NCBI GenBank assembly: GCA_021018995.1
Contig: CM037590.1
Span: 45,200,287-45,264,286, forward strand
DNA: 64,000 nt
Direction of reading: 5' to 3'
Source of the DNA: Chloranthus sessilifolius
Taxonomy: Eukaryota > Streptophyta > Magnoliopsida > Chloranthales > Chloranthaceae
Shown here: positions 35,001-47,700 of the stretch, piece by piece
Numbering within the stretch: position 1 is the stretch's first letter
How the letters are laid out: each line of letters opens with the position of its first letter
Notes under the pieces: generated by a model
What the model was told of the DNA's origin: nothing
Seen by the model: the letters and a program-made list of their open reading frames with translations, nothing else
The model's database searches: none
Program-made: the position numbers and the translations under genes

Positions 35001-38000
35001 ATGGTCAGGTATGGAAGTAGTCCCTACCATTTGAGAGATTAAAGGTGAGAGATTAACGAGCGAGGGAAAGAGCGAACGGGAAGCTTCCGTCAGACCGGGG
35101 CTACGCTCCTCTGCCACAGCTCGCGTCACCATTCCTTCCACCTACTCCGCCTCATAAAACATCTCTGCCTCCTCCTCTATCCAATCTCCGATCTCCTCTT
35201 CCTCTAAAACCTCTTCTAGTCCAGCATCCGAAGCATAGCCTACTGGAGCCATCAAGCGTCGAGGCCACCCCCCAATTGGAGCGAGAATTTAAGGAGCGTT
35301 TCCCTTCGGGCCGCACTCCCGCGGGCAGTCGGCCAGATATAACCTGTCCCTAAATGGGTGGACCTTCGACCAGAATTTTCTCTGGAACCGATGAGCACGT
35401 CTTCGTTGGAATCCTGGGTCCGCAAGGGTTCGTGCTCTGGCTGACGAGGGAGGATTACCCTCTCCACCAGCTCCACTTCTATGAAGGCCCTGTATTTCTT
35501 GCCGTTGATGCCAACTTCGCAGCATCTAGGGATGTCTTCCCACTTCTCGGTAGCCACCAAAGGCGTAGCTGGTTTCCGACAAGTCCTCTGTGCTTCGGTC
35601 AATCAAGATGAAGCACCCACATCTATTCCCAATTCTTTTGAGGATGTCATAGGTCCAGGCATGGAGCGGAAGGCTGAATAGGCGCAGCCACACTCCTTCC
35701 CATTTGTGAATCTGAAGCTCTCAAACGTCAGCCTCCCAATGGCCACACTTAACGGGCTTGCCCTCTATGGCGAAGTATTTGATGTTGCAGATCTCCTTCG
35801 CCACTGCCTCCAAAGGAAAATTGAGTATAAACATAGTTTTTTTAAGGGCTGATAGGGTGGGCCGATCCAGGAGTCCCCACTTTTGCTGTAACCTTTTGTA
35901 AATATGAAATGGAAGGACAAAGTCTTTAATGGTGTACAAAATAACCCCAATATAGGGTAGATTAAATGCTGAGGACTTAAAATGGGAGCTGACAAATACC
36001 AAGGATGAAATTTCCATCTCAAAATTCGTGGATGAGTAATCCTTATGCTTAGCGAACGGTGGATTCCTGCAGCAGATGCCTCCTGGGGCAGACGCCAGTC
36101 ATCTGGGGATGGTTAAAAAAAACCCACTGGGACCAGCATTAACTGCATCAGTAAAGGAAAACACTTGACGTATACGGCAGTGCGAAACCGTTGATGGTCC
36201 CACCCTGCAGGGCACAACTCCCGAGGCTTTTTGGAATCTTTTGCCCTCAATGAACCAACCTTGCTGTAGGGCCCTCACCTGGCTTACCATTAAAGACTAC
36301 CTGTCCCTTGATACCTGCCCTCGGGATTTATTCCCTGGAGTTTTAACCAGAATGCCATTCACTCTAGAAGAAATGCACCCATAGCGATGGCCAATCCCCT
36401 ATCCTAAGAACCAGTGCCATTGTTTCTACTGCACAGCTTTTTGGCTGGTGCAAAGACCTACGCCACCAAAATATAGTTTTCTCAGCCTGAGATAAGGACA
36501 CATCATACATCAGTGTAGATGATTGTATCATTCTGTAAATAGTAAACACTAGGCCCAGCAATGAAACTAGGGACTAAGAAGATCAGCTGTCAATATCATA
36601 CCGTTTTCCTTGAATGAGACAGATGGACTCTGCAACTAGTGTTAAGAGGAAAGGAGAAAGCAGATTCCCATGTCACATATCTCTGGAGTGACACAGGACA
36701 AAACGCTAAAACCTAATATGCGAATTTGAGATTAACTTTTAGACAGAATTGAATAGCGGAAATATTCAAAACCATGCAACACATTAAAACTAATTCAATG
36801 AAATTAATAAAACAAGTTAGATTAATCCGTTTAGCGTCTGTATGCGTTAAAATTTTTCCGATCTAGGAAAACGGTTCCGATGAAAGAACTCGGAATTCGT
36901 TCTAGTTTAGGGCATCAAGTGATAATTGCAATATCGGAGTTGATTCCTCGGGGATCTTGAATGAAATAAAGCTTAGAATAATTTTAGCAAAGGGAAACAA
37001 TTTTGGGGATTTTGATTTTATCAACAGAACTAAGGAAAAATAATACCTAATAACTAGAGAAAAGAATATATAAAAAGGATAGATTCCAAGGCTTCACACC
37101 AAGGATTTTCCGAAGCTTCATACCACAGCTGTACGTCGGCTTCGCACCAAGTCGCACGAGAAACGATTGATCACTCCTCAAGGTTTGAAGGATTCACTCC
37201 CTCGGTTGAAAACTCTTCACAAGCTCTCTAGGGTTTGCACAAAAGCAACTCTCTTTCATTCAATAATCATCAAAACTTCTCAATAGAGTGTTTACAATGC
37301 CTTTATATAGGCTAAGAAAACCCTAAACGACATAGAACTCGCAATAAAAGAGTCCTAAAATAATAAAAGACTAAAAAGGTAAAAAAGAAAAGAAAATTTT
37401 CGTCACTGTAACTCGCTCGAGTGAGGGTTATAACCGCTCAAGCGAGGGCTCGCTCGAGCGAGGACTCGCTGCAACACTGTTCTCCTCGCGGTTTGTATCC
37501 GTTTTTCCTTTGAGGTTATGATGCTCCGACTTCCTCTACGCTTCTTCTGACGCCGAAAATCTGTTGTTGCCCCAAATCCAAGGCTCCTAAACTTGGCGTT
37601 CCCCGTCATGGAGGATCGACCTTATTCTACTTGTTTATTATTAACTAAAAAGGAGAACTTGGAGTTGATACATTTCCACTTTCTCTATTTTAGATGAAGG
37701 CCAATTTGTTCCATAATCTTCATTAAGGTCGGCCATTCTGTTATGTTGAAAGCTTTAGAATGAGTAAGTTTACAGTATTACATACCATTTGTTGAGCATT
37801 GGATTAGCGGCGTCAATGGGCAGGGGAAGCCAGCCTTACCTGACCTGGACCAGTTTAGGTTGAGTTCGGGACAAATTTTCCTTCTTGTTCAACAATCGGG
37901 CCGGGCCGGGCCCTCATGCAAACAGAAGGGTTCAGGCTTAGGTAGCTCCACCCGTCAGGTCCTTACTATGGAGGTGTGTAAATGGGCTCGCCCAACCTGA

Positions 38001-41000
38001 ACCTGAAAACCTTGCTCGAAAACAAATGTCATACCTGAAATCCAGCCCAAATGAAAAAAAGCCCGAGACTTGGCCTAAACCCAAAAACCTTGCCCGAAAC
38101 CTGATATCTGGCCCAAATATCTGGGTCAGGTTATTTCTGGTCGAGCTTGAGTGTACTTAATAAAGCCCGCCACAGCATTATTACTTACCGGGCTGGGTTT
38201 GCAACTGGTTTCAAGCCCAACAAAAATGGGCCTGTTAAAGCCTGGCATGAATCCGGCTCAGCCTGATTCATTGACACCCCTACGTAGGATTTCTTCATTT
38301 GCAACAGCAATCCCTTCAGAATTTTCCTTCTGCCAATGAAAATGCTTTGGTTGGGTTCTCCCATTGATCTTATCAAACATTTCATTCTTATCAGCTATCG
38401 CCAAAACTTTGGATTGATCTTGTACATTCCACCTGCAAGGCTTCTGGGCCTAATTTCATTTCTATCATTAACTTTCCAAACTTTTGGAATCAATGCAATA
38501 AAAGAAGCATTTAACTCCTCTGTAGTTTTGTGACAACAGAAAAATTCCTCCATCACTCTTATTGGATCCTCTTACACCAGGTCCCAGAAAAGTTTGGAAA
38601 GTGAAAGAGAAACTGTTTGGGGCAGGGGTTTTGTCCCTATTAAGTATAAATACCATCACCTTAACTTTCCTCCTTGAGAATGATCTTTTCAGCAGTCGTC
38701 TGTCTCCTAGAAAATAACCAATCCCTCCATTCTGAAGTATATACTCCCTCCATTCCAATACCAATGCTGAAGATCTTGCCCTCCCACCTTCAAAGTTTCT
38801 GACTGTTTTTTCCCAGAGTCCTGGACTAAACCGAGAAATCATGCAAAGTCACTAACAAATCATAATGCAAGAACATAGAACATAAACCTGATACTTTGGA
38901 GTTGGATATGTTAGCTTGCATTTACTGATCCAAAAAAAAATGTTTAGCTTGCATTATCATCTAGTTTTTTTATTTTTATATATATTTTTAATTCTTGCTT
39001 TCATTTTTGTTTTGTTTTATTTTGCTATTTTTTCCTTCCTTTAAAAGACAATTTTTTTTTGTACTCATTACTGGTTTTTAGTAAGATTTAGTTTATCCAT
39101 TCTTTTGGAGATGATTACTGAGAATGACCTTTGCAGTCAAAATATGCTCGAGCTTTTTCACAAGGTGGATCAATCAAGGGAGGACAAGGCAACATACTTT
39201 CGCTCTTCCGACCATAATCTAGCAGCCGAGATGTCTGAAACATCTGCTTCTGATGCACCTGTTACTCATGTACAGCATAATCAATCTTCTACCTCACAAG
39301 GTTTTGGCTTGCATTTGGGCCCTCCATCTCAGCTGGTCTCTGTACCAAACCAGGGTGTGTGATCTCAAACCTCCTCACATACAGTTGATAATATGAATTC
39401 TGTGCAGTCTTTTATTTCAGCTCAAGAAACATCTCAAAGAGAATATTGGAATAATCAATCCATTGTTTCAGGAGAAACAGCCAATGAGACCATGCATCCA
39501 AATCTGCAACAAAACATCCCGCCAGCAGTTATGCATGGTTTGCCTTATTCCAGAAATCAGCTACAGCAACTGCACGTATCCAGTGGAAGTGGTCAAGCGA
39601 AGCCAGATCAATCCATTAATATGTCTTTGGCTCATTCACATCAGATAGATGCTAATTCTTCTTATCCAAACAGTTCATCGAAACAATTCCCTGTACTAGA
39701 GTCAGCGCCAACCTCACAACCTTCTGTTACTATGGGAACATCTCAACAAGGTGTCTTTTCAAAAATGTTTAACAATGTCTGGACCAACGTATCAGCCCAA
39801 AAGCGTCTATCTGGTGGGCCTCCACCTAAAGGTTCTCCTAATATGCTTCAATCTGTAAACCAATCAGCTGATAGTATGGAAAAAGTTTCACTGGCTCCAC
39901 AAAAATCAGATGACCAAATTATCAACAAAGGAGGAGACGACCAATCTGAGTTTGCTACTTCTTCTGTAAAAGCAGAAAGATTTGCTTATGGGGAAGAGCA
40001 ACTGGGAAAAAATACCTCTTTAGGCCAAGAACCAGTGGAAAAGCACCTTTCAGAGGCAAATTCTGTTACTTTTGACTCATCTTTAGTCCACCCACATCAG
40101 CATGACCATGGTAGAGGGAAGCATGGGCTTGATCCAACCAATACGAATGAAGCCTTTCGCCGTTCTACGAAATCATCAGATGCTTCTCATCAAAATTACT
40201 CGCTACTGCATCAAATGCAGGCCATGAAAAGTGCAGAGAACATTCCAAGTAAGAAAGGTGGGAAGAGGCAGAAAGTAGCTGATACTCAACATATGATGGC
40301 TGTTAAGAAAGGTCAGAAGTTGGGATATGGATTTAATACGTCGGTGAGAGATCATGTAGATAATGACCAGAGTGAACCAGATACCAAAATGCTAAGCTTT
40401 TCGTCTGAGAGGAAAGAAGATCAGAAAACAAATTCATCTACTCGCTTTTTTACTGGAGATCTACCTTCTGATATGATTTCATCTCTACGAAATGGTCCTC
40501 AAAGTCATTCCAGTAACCTTAGTACAGCTTCTGGGCAGTCTTCTCTTAGCGAAACTGAACATCCCCAGATTAATCCACAAATGGCACCATCCTGGTTTGA
40601 GCAGTATGGAAGCTATAAGAATGGGCAAATTCTGGCAACATGTGATGGGTTGGGCAGTTCATGGAGGGCTCCAATCTCCACTTCCCAATTTTCTTTTGAA
40701 AAGGTTTCTGGAGACCTGCATAAACGCACTGGAACAGAGCAAATAAAAGCTGCTGATTCCAGTCACGTTGGTAGTGTCTGGCAAAGTACAACCAGCACTA
40801 TGGGAGCTAACCGGCACTTGTCTTCTTCTCAATCTTTGCCTCCAGATGACATTGATCGTAATTTGGTTTCTGTGAGACCCAAGAAGCGTAAAAGTCAGAT
40901 TGTAGAGCTTATTCCATGGCACAAGGAAATCTTGCAAGGTTCTCGGAGGCTTTATAATACCAGGTGGTGGTGTTCAAAATTAGGACATTTTTGAAGACTT

Positions 41001-44000
41001 GTTTTTGATACTCTATTTTCTTTTCTATTCATTGAAAATCTGAATAACTGATATGTAGGATATAGAGGGTTGATTCTATCCTTGTTGCTTTTATTAATAT
41101 GTAATTTTTTTTTCTCAAATGTTGACAGTATGATAGAGTTGGATTGGGCTCAAGCTGCAAATAGGCTAATTGAGAAGGTTCACTCACAGTTGGATGAATT
41201 ATATTATGTCTTCAGATTCTTAACTTTTCCTGTGTCTTAAGAATTTGGTTAGAGGTTTGAAACTTCTGTTTCTGAATGCAGGTGGAAGACGAAGCTGAAA
41301 TGGTTGAAGATGGACCCCCAATGCCACAACCACGGAGAAGACTTATCTTGACAACACAGCTAATGCAGCAACTCCTTCGCTCCGTACCCTCTGCAATACT
41401 ATTTGCTGATGCCTCTTCAGCATATGAGAGCGTGACATATCTTGTTACTAAACTAGCATTAAGAGATGCGTGCAGTTTGATTTCTTGCTCAGAAAATGAT
41501 TCTTGTATGCATCTTGACAACGGGAATATGTAAGGATCGCTCTTTAGTTTCCAAGTGTGAATATGTATTGTACCCTTCATGATGGTATATCATATACCAT
41601 CATGAAGGGTACAATACATATTTGCTGTGGATGGAAGTTCTCTCTGTTTATGGATATTGACAGAGTTTTTTTGTCCAACTGAAACATTCTTTTTTACTTT
41701 TCCAGGATATCTGAGAAGCTTAAACCTCCTGAACTGTCAGGCGACCAATTTTTTTCAAAAATTGCAGAAGACTTGATTGCAAGGGCAAGGAAGCTGGAAA
41801 GTGAATTTTCGAGGTATGAGCTAACTATACTGGAGTGTTTATGAAAATCCCACCTTTTATTATCATAGGCTACTATCCCATAATCAAATTGCCTACTCAA
41901 AGTCCCTATTCTTGTTTACGGAAGTGAGAGTTTGCCTTGTGGTCTACATGTACTAGGAGTATAGGATGACTTGGCATCCTAGTATTGTCCGGATCTTCTA
42001 TCGGTGTTCTTGAGTTGCCAATGACATGTATGGGATCCATTCATTTCTTCTTCTTCTTATTATTTTTTGAAACGGTAACAAAGAGAATACATTAAAATAT
42101 AAAAAGAGACATAAAGTTCTTGAGTTGCCAATGGCATGTATGGGATCAATTCATTTCTTCTTCTTATTATTATTTTTTGAAAACTGCCAATGGCATGTAT
42201 GGGATCAATTCATTTCTTCTTCGTATTATGTTTTGAAACGGTAACAAACAGAATATATTAAAATATAAAAAGATATAGAAAGTTCTTGAGTTGCCAATGG
42301 CATGTATGGGATCAATTCATTTCTTCTTATTATTTTTTGAAACGGTAACAAAGAGAATATATTGAAATACAAAAAGATACAGAAAGAACACATACTTTAG
42401 TGCGTAGTAAGGAACTACCCTAAAACAGAAAAGGACCACCCCTCACAAAAAAAAAAAACTCACCTCAGCATCGGTGCAAGAGAAGAATATAAACCCCATC
42501 AACCCAAAACCGACATAGCAGCTAAGGTAGAAAACAATCCCATTGAAGCAGGAAGCACCACATACCTTCGGAAAAGTCGTCAACAACAGAGGCACTCCAA
42601 CTAATGAGAAAATCTAATATCGCGCAAATGAAGAAATTGAAAGGTTTACCCTTCTGAAACCCTACTATTTCTTTCCAACCACAAGGCCCAAAACACCGCA
42701 CAAACCGTGAGAGGCCATAGATCAGCTTTCTCCCCATCCATCGGAACCTCCTTCCACATTTCCATCATTTGAGCCGGCCAAAGAGGGGTGACCCACTGAA
42801 TATAAAAAATAACGAAAATAGCATTACAGATGCTCCTCGAGAAAGGACAATGTGACAAAGTATGACTCACCGATTCCCTTCTCACAGTCACGGCATTTGT
42901 TTCTAACGTGGATTCTACGATGCAGCAGTTGATCCCTAGTCAAAATCCTTTGCTGGACAACAGTCTAAGAGAAAAATTTGATTTTAGGAGGGATTTTAAG
43001 TTTCCAGAAACCCAACCACCACAACTCAGGATTTTGACACCAAAGATTTGTTAACAATATATATAATGCCATACTAGCAAAAACCCCGTGCAATGTGCGG
43101 GGAGAAAAAATGAAACAATATATAGAAGATAATGAAATTTTAAATATAATATAAATTGATATAAAAGTTTAAGATAATAAAAGCTACAAATTCTATTGTC
43201 ATTTTCTTAAAAAAATTACCAATACTTAACTTGTTATCAGTAAAAATAAAATATAATCATTTTACTAAAAAAAAAAAAGAAATATAAAATAATATGAACA
43301 TTAAAATAAACTATTTTATAGATACATAATTTGAAAATAAAAATATGATCATTTTGCTAAGATTTTTTAAAAACTACTTCCATGTTAGAAAATAAAGTTC
43401 AATATAAAAATTATTGTATAAAATTTTTGGAAGATAAAATAAATGATTTTAATGATTTAAAAATGATATATATTAAAAAAATAATGATTTTTAAATGATT
43501 TAAAGATACGTTAAATTAAAATCTTTAAATTTTTTCTCACAAAAAAACTAATAAGTGAGAAAGAAAATCCATTGAGGTGATCGATTCCTAACAGCTGACA
43601 AAATAGAATTTCAACGCAATCTTTCCCATAATGGCTCTTGAGATCTTTGACCTAGCATCAGATGGTCATGCTTTAATTCCACATGGCACACACAAAACGT
43701 AAGCATGATGATGGGCATACACAAAAATGATTTTTAGATCACTTTAATATGTATGCCATGTGGAATCAAATGTGACCGTCTGATGGTAGGTCCATAATCT
43801 CAAGGTCCATGGTGTCCGTGGTGTTGAAGTAGGGGTTTAAATTTGACCCGAAAACCGAGTGAATGGTACTGACCCAAAAATCGTTTCAGACCGAACCCAA
43901 TCGAATCTGGTTCGGTGCGATTTTGGTTTTCGGTGGCGATAACTGAAAAATTGATTAGGTACGAATGAGAAAATTAAAAAAAAATCTGAAAAAGTCAAAT

Positions 44001-44480
44001 TAAAAAAACCTTAAAAGTTAAAAGAAACCTGAAACTGAACCGAAAAATCGATATTTCCGGTTTTGATTTCAAAATAATTATAAAAAAAACCAAAATAAAA
44101 GTGAACCTATTCGTTATGGTTCTGTTTCGGTTCCGGCTGAACTGCACCGAAAATCAAAATTTTCAGTTTCTATTCGGTTCAGGTACCCGAACTTGCACTC
44201 CATTGAGAAAGATTGGAGCGAAAACGATCTCCAATGCCTGATGCAAAGCAGGCAATGATCGCGTGAAACTCGGGTTGAGAAAGAAGAATCCTGGTTTGAA
44301 AATGAAGGCACCCTAAACCAAGAGATGTCTTCTTTTACTTTTCTGAGGGTTCAGAATATTAAAAACTGCGGGGGTAAAGAGAGAAACCGTGTTTGTAACT
44401 GAGAGAGAGGTGTCCATAAGTTTTGGTAACTGAGAGTAAAAAGAGAAACCATTTTTGGTACATGGAGATGTGGAGGGAGG

Positions 44481-44529
<49 letters not shown>

Positions 44530-44675
44530 CCAAAAATTTTGGTAACTGAGAGCAAAAAGAGAAACCGTTTTTGTGCCTTTCTTATATGGGAGGGAATTGG
44601 ATAGTATTTTTATTTATTTATTTGGTAAAGAAATTCCAGAAAAATCCACATCACCTTCTTAAGTGACTGATTTCC

Positions 44676-44761
<86 letters not shown>

Positions 44762-47700
44762 TTCTCCACAAATCGTGAGACATCTCTGCGTACTTTAGGC
44801 CAATAATATTTTTCTTCTATTCGAGAAAGAGTCTTTTTTCTCCCAAAATGGCCTCCAAGTCTTCCACTATCTAACTCCACAATGATCTCTTCTCGAATGG
44901 AATTTTCTGGTATGCATAGCTTAGTTAAGTAGAACGAAATTGCTTACAGTATCACAGTATCTTTATAGAGTTCTTTGATAGCCTCAAATTCCACAACATC
45001 CATGGCTAGGGTACTAAGTAGTGCTGCCCTCTTTATGTAGTACATCTAGATCCGGTTTTGAGTTCCTGATTTGTGCCATAGTAGGAATATATACTCTTGA
45101 AAGTTTGCTGACCACTTGTTGTCATAATGGTTGAGCTTCTCTTGGGCTGGTAGATGCTTTAGAGCTTTGTAATCAAAGTAGAGGACGAACTCCCTTCGAT
45201 TTATATAGTGTTACCAATACCTTAGCATTTGAACAAGCACATGAAATTTCAAAATATAGGTTGAATGTTTCTTCTTGACATCACATAATGTCACTAAAAT
45301 AGGCAACATGCCTTCCTTTTTGGCTCAGGATTGTTTCTATTCCTATTCCTGATGTGTCACATTCTATTTCAAAAATATTCTTAAAATTGGAGAGTCAGTA
45401 GATGAGCTTACATCAATTTTCCTTTATGAATTGGGAGTTTTTCCCTTTTGAGGGGTGTCCATAAAAACTGTCTAGCTTTCATATAATTGGTTACCAGTGC
45501 TATAAGAATAAACTGTTGGTAAAAGGTTGCCAAACCGTGGAAGATTTTTTACTTCATTGATTGTTAGGAGTACCGGCTACTCTACTTTTGGTTTCACCTT
45601 ACTTACGTCAACTTTAATCACATAACCTAGGAATACCGCATGTCTCTGTGTTTATATAGAGCTGCTCTCAATGTAAAACATGTAGACATATCGCAAATGA
45701 CTAATTTGCTAATGCCGCATGTCTGTGAGTTTATTTAGAGCTGCTCTCAATGTAAAACATGTAGACATATCGCAAATGTCCAACTTGTTAATGGGGTTGA
45801 CATTAAATGTAAGAATATTACCAAATAAACCACAACAAACTGATCAATAAAGGAATAGAGTACCCGAGTCATAATTCTCATGAATGTGCAGTACCGGCAT
45901 GGGAGATTCCGAATGGCATGACAGCTCCACTGTGGAGTTCGTCCTTTGTCTTGAAGGCGGTCTCCCATTCATTGCCAGATCGAATTCAAATTTGATGATA
46001 GCCCCGTCGAAGATCTATCTTGGAGAAGACTTTGACATCATTAACATTTCTCTCATGTCATCTAGACGTGTAATAGGGAACCAATATTTGATGTTAATCT
46101 TGTTGATTGCCCTACTATCGATGCATTTGGGTCAACTTCCACCTTTCCTTGGTATTTGTAAGGCTGGGGCAACACATGGACTCATGCTTTCTCTAATTAG
46201 GTCTTGATCCCAATGTGATTTCAGTAATATGGTGCTGAATTTGCTTCACTGGAGGCAAGCCCATTTAGGACTCATCTTTCTCTAATTAGGTCTTTCTTCA
46301 ATGAATTAAACACTTGATAGCATAGCTCTTCGTGCTCTTTAGGACTCATTTGCGAATGTGGAAGATTCAGTAAACGTGATCAAAATATGAATTCAACTTG
46401 GTGCTAAAGTTGTCTCATGGGAGGCAGCCCCTTTGGCAGGTCTCCAGGTGTGATGTCTTCATATTCTTTTAAGAGGGGCCTAGGAATGAGTGTTGAATCA
46501 ACATTTAGGATTGAAGGGGCCTAGGAATGAGTGTTGAATCAACATTCGCCTTAGGATTGAAGGGGCATAGGAATGAGTGTGGAATCAACATTCGCCTTAG
46601 GATTGAAGGGAACTAGGAATGAGTGTTGAATCAACATTCGCGTTAGCTATAAAAGGAAAAACCAACCATGTTTCCTTACTGTCTACGATAAAATTTGTTT
46701 GTTAAAAATGTTTTCATCTTTTTGCGAGATTTGGGTGGGGAATGTTCTAGTAGTACCACTTTCTTGTTATCTTTCACAAACGAGAATAAGTGTTTCTCTT
46801 TCCTCTTTGTACTGTTATGATCTGTTTCGTGACCATTTTGCCAAGGACGGCCATCTAGCATGCGACTTGTGTCCATATGAGTCACATCACACCAAACTTT
46901 ATCCACTTAGTTTTTACCAATGGAAAAGGAAACTAAACAATGACCATTGATGAAGATCTCACCTCATTTGAAACACTGTAACTTGTCAGGTCGTGGATGC
47001 TTTTCTTCCTTTAAGTTTAGCTTTTCTACCATTTTTAATGATATGTGTACTTGGTTTCGATGCATGATCGATCATCACTACTCTATATTCCTACTATCTT
47101 CACTACTCTATCCATCATCAAATGCATGATCGATCATCGCCAGTGTACTTGGTTTAGAAAGTGTTGGAGTGAAGCCATCAATCCTCAAGCCATGTGAATC
47201 ACACTGAAAGAATTTGAATCAACAGAAACATTGCTTGTCTAAGAATTTACATAAATGTTACTTGAATCAATGCAACCCAACAGGTATATATGCCCTATTA
47301 AACCGGAAAACTTTTCAAAGATATCCCCTTTTCCACTCACAGCCCACACATTACCAATTGATTCTTTACAAAACTACATCCAAAAGTTCCCATGCAAAAA
47401 ACTGATCAACTCTCTGCCTTGAATCCATGCACAGAGTCATTTGATTGCCTCTGGGACCTAGAAACACGTGAATAGTATACTGTTCAGCATTTTTTTTATG
47501 AGGCCCCGGACTATGGGTTCAAACCCATTGCAGGGCACTGGGTTAGATTCAGTTAGGGTCTATGTGGCATCCATTTGAGGGATCGGGTTCTACGGCAACT
47601 TGGCTAAGGACAATTGGGGGCCACCCAAAAAAATTGGGCATGATTCGATGCCATATTCACCATCCAAAATGTGGTCAAAGGGGGGAAAATGCAATGCACT

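Larger units (their letters stand above)
26900..36480 (-). mobile_element. LINE-A, L1-type retrotransposon copy (minus strand), interrupted by later insertions
   Basis: Going down in coordinate (its own 5' to 3'): ORF1-like region 36290-35250, endonuclease 33530-32850, reverse transcriptase 32300-30286, zinc-binding domain 27980-27080, and 3' UTR to about 26900. Frameshifts and stops are frequent, so it is dead. It is interrupted by a hAT-like element (33776-34140), a 604-bp insertion (30734-31337) and LINE-C (27997-30269). The outer limits are approximate. I infer it sits inside LINE-B because reverse-transcriptase blocks of a second LINE lie on both sides. Confidence 0.75.
36400..38860 (-). 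pseudogene. LINE-B (outer L1), 5' part of the reverse transcriptase
   Basis: Minus strand from 38520: [20 protein letters not shown], then [12 protein letters not shown], then [20 protein letters not shown] (compare RPISL...YK, QSAF..GR.ILD). Past the hAT-like insertion come [20 protein letters not shown] (compare KAFD.V.W..L). Past the solo LTR come [10 protein letters not shown] and NDTIIYTDV (FADDT-like). Removing the two insertions restores the normal order of reverse-transcriptase blocks, which is strong internal evidence for both. Confidence 0.8.
17568..39136 (+). other. Coding intron 3, 21,569 bp
   Basis: A GTAGCT donor and a GACCTTTGCAG acceptor bracket a region made mostly of transposons: an LTR retrotransposon, nested LINEs, a solo LTR and several hAT-like elements (listed separately). 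No host exon was recognised inside. The intron is very long for a plant gene, so the transcript must tolerate or be buffered against the inserted elements. Confidence 0.8.
44754..46950 (-). pseudogene. Ty3/gypsy retrotransposon relic (minus strand)
   Basis: From high to low coordinate the minus strand shows a block ending protease ([15 protein letters not shown]..., compare LGRPWQ, with [10 protein letters not shown]), at 46900-46680. Reverse transcriptase comes next: [15 protein letters not shown] and [20 protein letters not shown], with VVVYLVIF in place of the catalytic VVVYFDDI (46200-45780). A degraded RNase H region and an integrase zinc-binding start ([20 protein letters not shown]) follow at 44870-44770. 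The YFDD catalytic Asp pair is lost and frames are broken. No LTRs were found nearby. Confidence 0.85.

Noticed and set aside
36689-37659. Intact LTR retrotransposon
   Set aside because: Only one LTR copy lies between the TGGAG duplications and there is no internal region, so it is called a solo LTR.
39360-39362. TGA read as selenocysteine
   Set aside because: Land plants lack the selenocysteine insertion machinery; splicing, mutation or error are better explanations.
45884-46207. 107-codon plus-strand ORF
   Set aside because: It is the antisense shadow of the Ty3 reverse-transcriptase relic on the minus strand.
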